Shown one piece after another: positions 9,968-16,844 of a stretch of DNA of 31,840 nucleotides. A model generated the notes under the pieces. The model was not told where the DNA came from and ran no database searches. It was given only the letters and a program-made list of their open reading frames with translations. The stretch spans positions 1-31,840 of IMG/VR virus record IMGVR_UViG_3300020131_000108, one strand, 5' to 3'. The DNA comes from a virus. Within the stretch, counting starts at the first letter, position 1, and every line of letters starts with the position of its first letter. A program made the translations under genes and the position numbers.

Positions 9968-10012
9968 TTTGATTACCTGCTAGCGTCTCACTTGGCCGGC
10001 TCTCATTTTTCG

Positions 10013-10702
10013 TTACCCAGCTTTTACTCGCGTGGAGTTCAATGTCGGTGGAGGCGGTGGAAATGGCGGTACCGGCGGAGCAGTGGTAGGGGTACCCGGG
10101 ACATGTGTATGCCCCTGATACAATTGCACAAGCTGATTCAGGTATTGCAGCAATTGATCGCCAAAGACCACCGGATGCGTGCCATTCTCGACCAGTTCGA
10201 TCTGAGGCGCCTCGACCACCACTTTCTGCGCCCCCCTGACCATCACCTTGCCTTGCTCCACTTCAATCGTCACCAGGTTATTGCCATCCTTATCGCTCAA
10301 GGTAATTACCTGCTGCTGGTCATCCAACGTGACCATCAAGCCCTTCTGGCTGCGGATGATCTTGAGTGGCGGTGCAGCTTCGGAGCCGCGCTCGTTTTTC
10401 GGCGCCTGTCGGTCGGCCCAGAAGCAGCCGACCCAGATGGGATAAGAGGGATCGCCGGCCTCGAACTCCACCCAAACACCGGTTCCAGGCTCCGGGACCA
10501 TATAGACGCCCATGTTATCCCCGGCATAAGGTGTGCAGGGCAAGGCCCATATCGGCTGCTTGCCCATCACCGCCGGCACGCGCACTTCGAGCCGGCCCCG
10601 TCCCGTTGGATCGTTGTTGTCCGTCACCGTGCCACGATACTTGCCGAAGTACCTGCTCTCCATGTACTCCAGCATGTCGCCCATCAGTTCATGCTCTTGC
10701 AT
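10013..10702 (-). CDS. Baseplate spike protein (gpV / gp5-like OB-fold and beta-helix)
   Basis: This 229-aa protein is the membrane-puncturing spike. Residues ~17-100 form a gp5/gpV OB-fold (YRGTVTDNNDPTGRGRLEVR, then VYMVPEPGTGVWVEFEAGDP and PIWVGCFW). Residues ~112-170 are a repetitive beta-helix (MVTLDDQQQVITLSDKDGNN, VTIEVEQGKVMVRG). The C-terminal region has GHTHVPG (HTH at 198-200) and then a proline-rich tail with a run of five Pro. In P2 gpV-type spikes a HxH pair near the tip binds iron, so this may be a self-tipped spike; that is inference. An AGAGGG SD precedes the ATG. The hub domain is in the separate upstream gene, unlike VgrG or Afp8 where both are fused. Confidence 0.88.
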   Translation of the reverse strand: MQEHELMGDMLEYMESRYFGKYRGTVTDNNDPTGRGRLEVRVPAVMGKQPIWALPCTPYAGDNMGVYMVPEPGTGVWVEFEAGDPSYPIWVGCFWADRQAPKNERGSEAAPPLKIIRSQKGLMVTLDDQQQVITLSDKDGNNLVTIEVEQGKVMVRGAQKVVVEAPQIELVENGTHPVVFGDQLLQYLNQLVQLYQGHTHVPGTPTTAPPVPPFPPPPPTLNSTRVKAG

Positions 10703-10719
10703 TTCTTACCCTCTGCCAA

Positions 10720-11925
10720 TCACATTGCGCCGCAATTGCGCCGCAGTTGAATGTCCATGAAGTGGTCGGCAGCGTTGATGACGTGCGTGACCGCCTTGAC
10801 TTGGTAGGGGCCGCTGTGGTCTTTGCCGAGCCCTTCGACCTCGACCACATCATGCGGAAGCAGCACGCCGCCGAGCATGTGTACGGTGGTGCTGGCCGTC
10901 GCATCCACAAACCAACCGGCTTCGGTCAGTGCCGCCTCGGCCTTGCACTGCAATTCTTCCTGATTACCCGCTGTCGTGATGCATAGATCGCGCGGCTCCT
11001 TGCAGCCTGCGAATCGTTGTCCGCCCCTGATGATGGGTGGCTGCGGAGAATCCTCAATGAATACGTCATGCGGCGGCTTCGCATCGCGGTCATCCTTCGC
11101 CGCGCCCACAAACCGGTTGGGCCGCTCCGGATTCATGGTCAAATCGAAAGCCGTCACGTTCTGGCATTGCTCCTTCTCGACGTTAACGCGCAGCTTGACC
11201 GGAACGGTCGGCACAAGCTTCATCTGATCCACGGGGATGGGCCCGGCCGGTGCATCCTTGGGCCGGCGTGGAGACGATTTGAGGTTGGCCTGCTCCTTAA
11301 CCGTTAGCGACTGGCCCGAGGGGTCAAGCCCGTTGCGCAGGCATTGGTACTCGATCCAAAAGTGAAGGCCACAATCGCGAGCGATCCGGCGGATGAAAGC
11401 CAAATCAGTGTAGCGCTGGTTCAAGGTGGAGGCTGTCGGACGTCCTTTCACGGGTTTTCCGCCATAGACTATTCTGGTTTTTTCCACACTTATTCGATCG
11501 AATTTTTTCTTATCCTGGATCCTCTTATTGAGGATGGCTTCAGCCGCTTCTGAAGCTAGGGACGACCAAGCGTAGTGGACGCACTCGCGATCCATCTCCA
11601 CGCGCCGGTCCTGCCCATGGACCTCATGCCACGATCCAGGCCCGCCCAGTGTGACGGAGCACTTCATGTCCGTGATCGGACCACGCACTAGGCACTTCAT
11701 TTTCTGATCCACCTGGACCGCGATGGTAATCATTTGATTACATTGCAGCTCTGGGCTTTTCATGATGAACGGTTCGCCGTCACGGATATCCTCCTGAAAG
11801 CGAATGGCAAACCGCGTCGGCTCGTCGAGGAATTGCTCCACGCGCACCTCGGTGAGGCAGTCCATAAGATCATCGCTCAGCAATTGGTTCTTTTCGCCCG
11901 AGGCGATGATTGCGCCGAAGCCCAT
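10720..11925 (-). CDS. Baseplate hub protein (gpD / gp27-like half of a VgrG)
   Basis: This 401-aa protein resembles the phage late control D/VgrG N-terminal hub that adapts the six-fold tube to the three-fold spike. Recognisable pieces are an early VEQFLDEPTRFAIRFQED segment, QMITIAVQVDQKMKCLVRGP, the conserved RYTDLAFIRRIARDCGLHFW (residues ~172-191) and the C-terminal stretch beginning VVEVEGLGKDHSGPYQVKAV. It ends 17 nt before the gpV-like spike gene, so hub and spike are encoded as two consecutive proteins. An ATG at 11925 overlaps the previous stop as TGATG. A GTG at 11928 is an alternative start one codon upstream. Confidence 0.82.
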   Translation of the reverse strand: MGFGAIIASGEKNQLLSDDLMDCLTEVRVEQFLDEPTRFAIRFQEDIRDGEPFIMKSPELQCNQMITIAVQVDQKMKCLVRGPITDMKCSVTLGGPGSWHEVHGQDRRVEMDRECVHYAWSSLASEAAEAILNKRIQDKKKFDRISVEKTRIVYGGKPVKGRPTASTLNQRYTDLAFIRRIARDCGLHFWIEYQCLRNGLDPSGQSLTVKEQANLKSSPRRPKDAPAGPIPVDQMKLVPTVPVKLRVNVEKEQCQNVTAFDLTMNPERPNRFVGAAKDDRDAKPPHDVFIEDSPQPPIIRGGQRFAGCKEPRDLCITTAGNQEELQCKAEAALTEAGWFVDATASTTVHMLGGVLLPHDVVEVEGLGKDHSGPYQVKAVTHVINAADHFMDIQLRRNCGAM

Positions 11926-12206
11926 CACAGCACCGTTGGAATCTTCACAATGTCAGTTTCAGCCAGCGCGTCGGGCAGCATGGCGTCGTTGAGCTCGCAG
12001 AGACGCCAGAATCCGTTGGAGTCTTGGAGATAGAAGTTCGCCAGATGATCCAGTCGCTGTCCCTCGCGTCGCAGGTGCTCTCCCAATAGAATTTGTACGG
12101 GCTTTTCCGCCGCTGTTAGCGCAGGAACTCTACGGCCGCGGCGGTCGATTGCTTCGTAGATCGAAGCGTTCTTTACGTAGCGGCTTTTGGCATCGAATAG
12201 GGCCAT
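11925..12206 (-). CDS. LysM-like / gp53-like baseplate protein
   Basis: This 93-aa protein is called from the ATG at 12206, which has a strong GGGAGGTG SD four bases upstream. Longer in-frame extensions would run into the upstream gene and look non-native. Residues ~37-90 follow the LysM/gp53 pattern: LGEHLRREGQRLDHLANFYL, then DSNGFWRLCELND, then an ETDIVKIP end. In CIS clusters this short protein equals the LysM part of Afp7 or T4 gp53, which clamps wedge to hub. Here it is a separate gene directly after the CIS-tube-like gene. Function is assigned from motif and position; no catalytic activity is expected. Confidence 0.8.
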   Translation of the reverse strand: MALFDAKSRYVKNASIYEAIDRRGRRVPALTAAEKPVQILLGEHLRREGQRLDHLANFYLQDSNGFWRLCELNDAMLPDALAETDIVKIPTVL

Positions 12207-12217
12207 CCGCACCTCCC

Positions 12218-12916
12218 TTAAAAAGGCAGTAGTCCTCGAATCGCATCCGGGTTGTTCGCGATATGCGCCGCCGCCAGCGTATCCTCCTGGAGCTTGGTGA
12301 AGTTGTAAGCGGCGACGGCAATATCGGCGGTGATGTCTTTCTGACACTTGAAGACATCCGGCGTAAGCACCTCAAGACCCAGCGTCACGGTGGCCTGGAT
12401 CGGATGCAGCAATGGCGAGAACAGCGTCTCCTCGACCGAAAAGCTGGTCACGCGCACCGGCAGAATTCTTCCCGAGCCCCATACGAACAGCACCACGGGC
12501 ACCGTGGGCCGCACGGCATTCATGGCCGCTTTCCCGACGAGCGTACGGGCGCTGGAGACCAGATCACCGACCAAGCCCTCGGAGGCCAGCGTCAATTTTT
12601 TCAGCGCCGCCAACCGGTCGGCCACGCCAATCCTTTTGGCCACGGGATTGTCATCTTCCAAATCGTTGGTGGCGTCGATCTCCAGCGTCAGATTAAACGA
12701 TTCCTTCGGATTGAACGGCTGCACCGTCGGCGCCTGTGCCCCGCGCTGCGTCTGGTCCACCTCGAACGGGTTCCAGGGCGTCAGGGTGTGCGACAACTTC
12801 TCCGGGTTGTACTGGAAGGGAATGACGTTCGGCACGACGCCCATCAGGCCCTTTACCAGTTGAACCAGGGCGCCTTTTTCGAACTTTGGGCTACGTCTTA
12901 GGCCGGTGTCAGACAT
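12218..12916 (-). CDS. CIS tube-initiator protein (Afp7 N-domain-like)
   Basis: This 232-aa protein resembles the contractile-injection-system tube-protein N-terminal domain found in Afp7/Pvc7: VIPFQYNPEKLSHTLTPW near the start, then FNLTLEIDATNDLEDDNP, VVLFVWGSGRILPVRVTSFS and a FSPLLHPIQATVTLGLEVL strand block. These proteins form the ring between the hub and the inner tube. The chosen ATG at 12916 has a GGAAGGGAAG SD; an ATG 30 nt upstream lacks one. It is the first gene after a 310-bp repeat-bearing gap and starts a compact run of baseplate genes, so a promoter in that gap is plausible, although I saw no convincing one. Confidence 0.82.
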   Translation of the reverse strand: MSDTGLRRSPKFEKGALVQLVKGLMGVVPNVIPFQYNPEKLSHTLTPWNPFEVDQTQRGAQAPTVQPFNPKESFNLTLEIDATNDLEDDNPVAKRIGVADRLAALKKLTLASEGLVGDLVSSARTLVGKAAMNAVRPTVPVVLFVWGSGRILPVRVTSFSVEETLFSPLLHPIQATVTLGLEVLTPDVFKCQKDITADIAVAAYNFTKLQEDTLAAAHIANNPDAIRGLLPF

Positions 12917-13008
12917 GGCTTCCCTTCCGAAGAAATTTACGATCAATTTGTATGTGGCTCGTGGCCACTGTACCTACAATCCTAGAGGGTCGGTTGGGGG
13001 AGACGAAG

Positions 13009-13075
13009 GAACCCCAACGTAATGCCCGCCGCGTCGAATGTTGGGGTTCGTATCTCACCTCAATCTACGCGGGCT
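13009..13075. repeat. Inverted-repeat element, GAACCCCAAC / GTTGGGGTTC
   Basis: Bases 13009-13018 and 13040-13049 are perfect 10-bp inverted repeats around a 21-nt spacer. The right arm runs on into TCGTATCTCACCTCAATCTACG. I recognise this layout (GTTGGGGTTCG...CTACG) as that of dispersed non-coding repeats scattered between genes in several proteobacterial and cyanobacterial genomes; that recognition is from memory. It lies in the gap between cargo 2 and the Afp7-like gene and could also form a transcript hairpin. Confidence 0.5.
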
Positions 13076-13184
13076 TGAATATTTTCGGTCAACAACTGAG
13101 TCGGCGCTCCGCCTTGGTCAATCATTTTATCGATACCTTTTTCACCAACCCCGTTATACCCATCTTACCCTTCCGCCGTCCATT

Positions 13185-13216
13185 GATGGGTTTCGCTGCG
13201 CTCTACCCATCCTACG
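13185..13216. repeat. Dispersed palindromic repeat, GATGGGT ... ACCCATCCTACG
   Basis: GATGGGT (13185-13191) and ACCCATC (13205-13211) bracket TTCGCTGCGCTCT and are followed by CTACG. On the minus strand this reads CGTAGGATGGGTAGAGCGCA followed by GCGAAACCCATC, a dispersed intergenic repeat I recall from many proteobacterial genomes. It lies 11 bp past the stop of cargo 2. Apart from this and the element at 13009, the 310-bp gap 12917-13226 shows nothing gene-like. Confidence 0.55.
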
Positions 13217-13226
13217 AGGGCCACCT

Positions 13227-14771
13227 TCACGTCCGCCTCCCGGTGCTGGTCAGCCACCGCTTGACCAAGCTGCCCCTTGATGATTGCACCGCCGTATCCG
13301 GTTGATCCACGGTGATGACGATTTGTCCTTCCAGGCCGGACACGATCACATTGAAGTTGTTTCCTGAGCGGAGGTCGAATCTAGAGAGGCCTCGGTTCTT
13401 GCCATCGTCGAGGATCGCGCTTTCGACTGCGTCGGCTCGTCGTAGCGCCAGTTCACGGTCTCGGCCGCCGACTTCCATGCGCACTGTCGCACTGGGATTC
13501 TTCGACATAGCATCGGCCACAGCTGCAACCGTCGGCTGAGCGGCGGCGGGAACGTTAGGCGAACCGATCGCGAAGCCAGAAATGGTAAAGATGCCCATGT
13601 TCACACGGGGGACCTGCCAGGCGTTTGTCATAACACCAGTCTTGAGATTACGCTCGATGACGAGAAAGTACTGCTCGTAATCATCGACAAACCAAACCAC
13701 GTTTTTACCCATGTCCGCCACTGCGCGAGCGACTCGCGCTCCGGGTCCGACGAGTTCCCCGGCCACAAGACTCTCGGCCATTAGGGCCTCTTCGTGAGAC
13801 TGCGAGAGTATGCCCCCTGGGCCCGTGCGGGAGAACTGTTGCAGGGCAGGCGTGTGGGCATGATAGTTCTCAACGATCTCGTGGGTAATGAACGCAACAC
13901 CGCTTCCCGGCGCCTTGGCTTCGAGACTCTCTAGGCCAGCGATGTTGATCTCCTGTATCAAGGGACCCGATTCCGGAAACTTGCCAAACGAGACACCCGG
14001 CTGGTTCCTTCCCAGATTCAACTCTGCATCCCGATTCGGATCATCAATGATTTCGGCCAGCCGAGTGGCCAGCACGAACGAGGCCGGCTTGAGACGGGCT
14101 GCAACGATCGAGACTTCTTTGGTCTTAGGGTCGTGCTTCAGAGTGAAACCTGATGCCGGCTCCAGTAGATCGAAAAGCGCCTTGATATCTGCTTTCTTAT
14201 CTGCGGTGACGAGTAGCCGTCGCTGGATGCACGCCGGTGTAGTGCCTGACTGCTGCATGACGTGGGTCAGTTCATGCGCGAGCAGGCGGCGGCCAGTGGC
14301 GCTGGCTGGGCGGTAAGCGCCAGGGCCGAAATAGATATCGGCACCGATTGTAAACGCTTCGGCCCCCAGCGCGCGGCTCAGCTTTCCAGCCTCGGTATCG
14401 GCATGGACGCGGACACCACCTAAATCGGTACCGAAGCGGGGCTCGAAGAATGCTCGAACCGATTCTGGCAGAGACTGGTCGCCAGTGCTCATGCTATCCA
14501 AAGTTGTCGTCTCAGTTGTGGCGAGACCCGGCATCGGCGTTACTTGCTCAGCCACTCGTTTCGCCTCGCGCTTATCGTTCGCTTTGCCAAGCTCAAGCCT
14601 GGTCTGATTTACAGGAGCTGAAGTGACCGCCGTGGGCCGTGTTTCCATAACTGGTTTCGAAAATTGAAAACGTGAACCCAGATGCTGCCCACAAGCAGAT
14701 TTCTGCTTGACTACAGGCTTCACTGAAGCCCGTGTTTTACTGCTGAATCTTGATAACAGCACAAAGGCCAT
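13227..14771 (-). CDS. eCIS-core (DUF4157) cargo candidate 2 with OmpA-like C-terminus
   Basis: This 514-aa protein starts at the ATG at 14771, which has a GAGGAG SD 7 nt upstream; an in-frame TTG further up overlaps that SD and was rejected. Residues 102-176 are an eCIS core/DUF4157 domain (PESVRAFFEPRFG ... RRLLAHELTHVMQQSG, HELTH at 166-170), the marker of proteins loaded by eCIS particles. Residues ~185-390 hold an uncharacterised region with HEIVENYHAH (297-306) and a later HEEALMAE (326-333), spaced like metal ligands. Residues ~395-495 look OmpA-like (AAVADAMSKNPSATVRMEVG, then RELALRRADAVESAIL). The first ~45 residues match cargo 1, but the CxC...CxxC zinc segment of cargo 1 is missing. 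The toxic or host-modifying function is unknown. Confidence 0.78.
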   Translation of the reverse strand: MAFVLLSRFSSKTRASVKPVVKQKSACGQHLGSRFQFSKPVMETRPTAVTSAPVNQTRLELGKANDKREAKRVAEQVTPMPGLATTETTTLDSMSTGDQSLPESVRAFFEPRFGTDLGGVRVHADTEAGKLSRALGAEAFTIGADIYFGPGAYRPASATGRRLLAHELTHVMQQSGTTPACIQRRLLVTADKKADIKALFDLLEPASGFTLKHDPKTKEVSIVAARLKPASFVLATRLAEIIDDPNRDAELNLGRNQPGVSFGKFPESGPLIQEINIAGLESLEAKAPGSGVAFITHEIVENYHAHTPALQQFSRTGPGGILSQSHEEALMAESLVAGELVGPGARVARAVADMGKNVVWFVDDYEQYFLVIERNLKTGVMTNAWQVPRVNMGIFTISGFAIGSPNVPAAAQPTVAAVADAMSKNPSATVRMEVGGRDRELALRRADAVESAILDDGKNRGLSRFDLRSGNNFNVIVSGLEGQIVITVDQPDTAVQSSRGSLVKRWLTSTGRRT

Positions 14772-14787
14772 TGCTCCGCTCCTCAAT

Positions 14788-14890
14788 TCATTTCCGCGGC
14801 GCCCTCATGATCGCTCGTGCGACAGCATCGCTGATCGGTCTCGATCACGCCGACAGGCACTTGCACTCGAACGCTGCGCCTCCGCCACCC
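14788..14890 (-). pseudogene. Truncated, frameshifted fossil of the 81-aa small gene
   Basis: The minus strand immediately upstream of cargo 2 aligns with the 3' end of the intact small gene at 16599-16844. The intact gene ends SVRVPVPAGATETELSDAIA, then EAIIRALRK and a stop. The fossil reads SVRVQVPVGVIETD, then loses one base, then SDAVARAIMRAPRK and the same CGG AAA TGA ending. It has no start codon, and homology fades beyond about 14890. It ends 16 nt before the cargo 2 ATG; the intact small gene ends 14 nt before the cargo 1 ATG. The simplest reading is a tandem duplication of [small gene + cargo] followed by decay of the duplicated small gene. Confidence 0.65.
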
Positions 14891-14937
14891 AGCGTATGAT
14901 CTAGAAACGCGGCGCCATGGCAGCCTTGTCGGGATTC

Positions 14938-16584
14938 TCACTTTATGACGTCCGAGTAGCAGTCTTTCTTGCCGCTGGGTTTGGCACTAGTGAACCTTCT
15001 CACCTTGTCGCAGATAACCCATGCTACCTTGTCCGATTCCCTTTGATCGTGTCTTGGGGCCTTGACCTCCATGACAGTACCTGGCGGCTCATGGGGCAGG
15101 TAGTCCATGGCGTGCCCCAGCTCGTGGGCAACGATAGTGGGATCTACGCCCTCGACTACGACGACTGCAGGTCCGAACGGCGTGCCGAAGGTTGCCGCAC
15201 CGCCCGATATATCCTTGCTGATCATGCCGCCTTGCTGAAATGTCTCCGCCACGAATACCGAGATGCAACCGCCGGCTCCACCCGCAGCCTTAATCAAGCT
15301 GGCTTCCTCGGCAGTTGCGCGGGCGCCTTCCTCATGATCCAACGTCTTAAAGGCCGTCTTTGACACTATCTTAGCCGCATTAACCGACAGATCGAGGCAG
15401 CACTTCCCCCATATTGTCGTTGCCGCAGCGAACGATGGAAGGACCGTGGGCTTCTTGCCATTGTCGTCAGCGATCTGCACTGGACGAATGCAGGCACTTA
15501 GTTTTTCCCTCGGGATGGCGGTAATTAGTTGTGCTTTCGCCTCCTCACGGGCCTTGTCAGTGCCAGCGAACTCGTGCGAGTGCATCACACGGGCTATCGC
15601 CACCTCTTCAGTGATCCCCTCGCGGGCCACCCATTTGACGAACTCGTCTCGCGTCGCCACGACACCGGTGAACGTGAAGCGCAATGGATATTCGTTGCCC
15701 GGTTGGATGCGGCCCGTGTGCACGCATCTGAGCCACTCGCGGGGCGCTAGGTCCTTGGAGGGACGGCAGGTGTCGAAGCCTTCCGGCTGCCGCTGGAGTT
15801 TGGGATGGGTGGGAATTGTGGGAATCAGCGACAGACCACGATTTTCATCGCTTTGATCCAGACGAGTCGCATCCGACCCTGACTGCTGCACCACATGCGT
15901 GAGTTCATGGGCAACCAACCGCCGTCCCTCGTGCGTCCCCGGTGCGAACCGACCCGCACCAAAAACAATGTCATGCCCCACCGTATAGGCATGTGCATCC
16001 ACATCCCGCGCCGATCGCTCGGCGGCCGCGCCGGTATGCACCCGCACCGTGGAAAAGTCGTGGCTGAAGCGCTGCTCCATGTCCCGCCGTAACGCCGGCT
16101 CCAGCGGCCTGCCGGGACTGGCAAGGACTTGGTCCACGCTGGCGGGCGCCGCATCCATCTGCCCGTTCGATTGTCCTGAGAAGCGCTGGATGCGCGGCGG
16201 CGCGGCGCTGACAGCAGGATTCGCTGATGTTGCCATTACTTGATCGGCAATCTGGTCCGCTTCCTGTTCGTAGACGTCGCCCGGCTCGTTGATCGTGAGC
16301 TTGGTTTGCAGACCCAATCGCTTCTTGCTGCACTCCTCGCAATCCCCCGACATGCCGGTCGCGCCACCGCAGGCGCATTTACGCTGCAGAATCCCGCCTC
16401 GGACGGAGCTTAACGGTAGCCAAGGACCCGTCGGATGCGCGGCGGTCTGCGGCTGAAAAACCGGCTTTGCAAATCCAGACCATCCATCAGCAGCCCGCTT
16501 CACACCCCCGGACTTCTTCTTGGATATGGGCTTCATCGAACTCTGCGGTTTACTTCTGGCTCGTGACAAAAGTGCAAGGGCCAT
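14938..16584 (-). CDS. eCIS-core (DUF4157) cargo candidate 1 with C-terminal zincin-like motif
   Basis: This 548-aa protein is called from the ATG at 16584, which has a perfect AGGAGGAG SD; an ATG 18 nt upstream contains that SD and overlaps the small gene stop. A zinc-binding segment (LQRKCACGG, then CEEC; Cys 70, 72, 82, 85) and YEQEADQIADQVM precede the eCIS core domain at ~161-236 (LRRDMEQRFSHDFSTVRVHT ... GRRLVAHELTHVVQQSG). This is the classic eCIS cargo layout. The C-terminal ~270 residues are separate and end with VAHELGHAMDYLPHEPPGTV (H487, E488, H491, H498), a second HExxH with a third His and a following Met. It resembles a metzincin turn but with one extra residue. A metalloprotease payload is likely but unproven. 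Confidence 0.82.
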   Translation of the reverse strand: MALALLSRARSKPQSSMKPISKKKSGGVKRAADGWSGFAKPVFQPQTAAHPTGPWLPLSSVRGGILQRKCACGGATGMSGDCEECSKKRLGLQTKLTINEPGDVYEQEADQIADQVMATSANPAVSAAPPRIQRFSGQSNGQMDAAPASVDQVLASPGRPLEPALRRDMEQRFSHDFSTVRVHTGAAAERSARDVDAHAYTVGHDIVFGAGRFAPGTHEGRRLVAHELTHVVQQSGSDATRLDQSDENRGLSLIPTIPTHPKLQRQPEGFDTCRPSKDLAPREWLRCVHTGRIQPGNEYPLRFTFTGVVATRDEFVKWVAREGITEEVAIARVMHSHEFAGTDKAREEAKAQLITAIPREKLSACIRPVQIADDNGKKPTVLPSFAAATTIWGKCCLDLSVNAAKIVSKTAFKTLDHEEGARATAEEASLIKAAGGAGGCISVFVAETFQQGGMISKDISGGAATFGTPFGPAVVVVEGVDPTIVAHELGHAMDYLPHEPPGTVMEVKAPRHDQRESDKVAWVICDKVRRFTSAKPSGKKDCYSDVIK

Positions 16585-16598
16585 GGCTCCACTCCTCC

Positions 16599-16844
16599 TC
16601 ATTTCCGCAGTGCCCTGATAATTGCCTCAGCTATGGCGTCACTCAGCTCGGTCTCCGTTGCGCCGGCAGGCACCGGAACGCGGACGCTCAGTGCGCCAAG
16701 ACGACGCTGCATACCGATGGGAACTTTCTGCGCCAAGCCCTGGCCAATGCCGTTGGCTACGCCATGGGCTATGTCGGCGCTATGACCCGGGATGCGGAGA
16801 TTCAACTGCCCGATATGGATTCCGGCGTTCTTGTTTTCAGCCAT
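16599..16844 (-). CDS. Small conserved-type protein between ATPase and cargo
   Basis: This 81-aa protein has no recognised domain. It reads IHIGQLNLRIPGHSADIAHG early, then a Gly-rich middle, then LGALSVRVPVPAGATETELS and an Ala/Glu-rich amphipathic C-terminal helix. It overlaps the ATPase 3' end by 8 nt and ends 14 nt before the cargo 1 ATG, so all three are translationally coupled. A decayed second copy precedes cargo 2, so the gene was duplicated together with a cargo gene. That linkage makes a cargo-loading adaptor or particle component attractive, but this is inference. No signal peptide or membrane segment is visible. Confidence 0.72.
   Translation of the reverse strand: MAENKNAGIHIGQLNLRIPGHSADIAHGVANGIGQGLAQKVPIGMQRRLGALSVRVPVPAGATETELSDAIAEAIIRALRK

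Noticed and set aside
9563-10750. Long plus-strand open frame (395 codons) opposite the gp25 and spike genes
   Set aside because: It is antisense to two confidently identified baseplate genes, is rich in His/Arg/Leu as expected from the reverse frame, and has no domain or SD.
13009-13216. Possible CRISPR array or att site in the repeat-bearing gap
   Set aside because: The two elements differ from each other and there is no regular repeat-spacer spacing, nearby integrase or tRNA.
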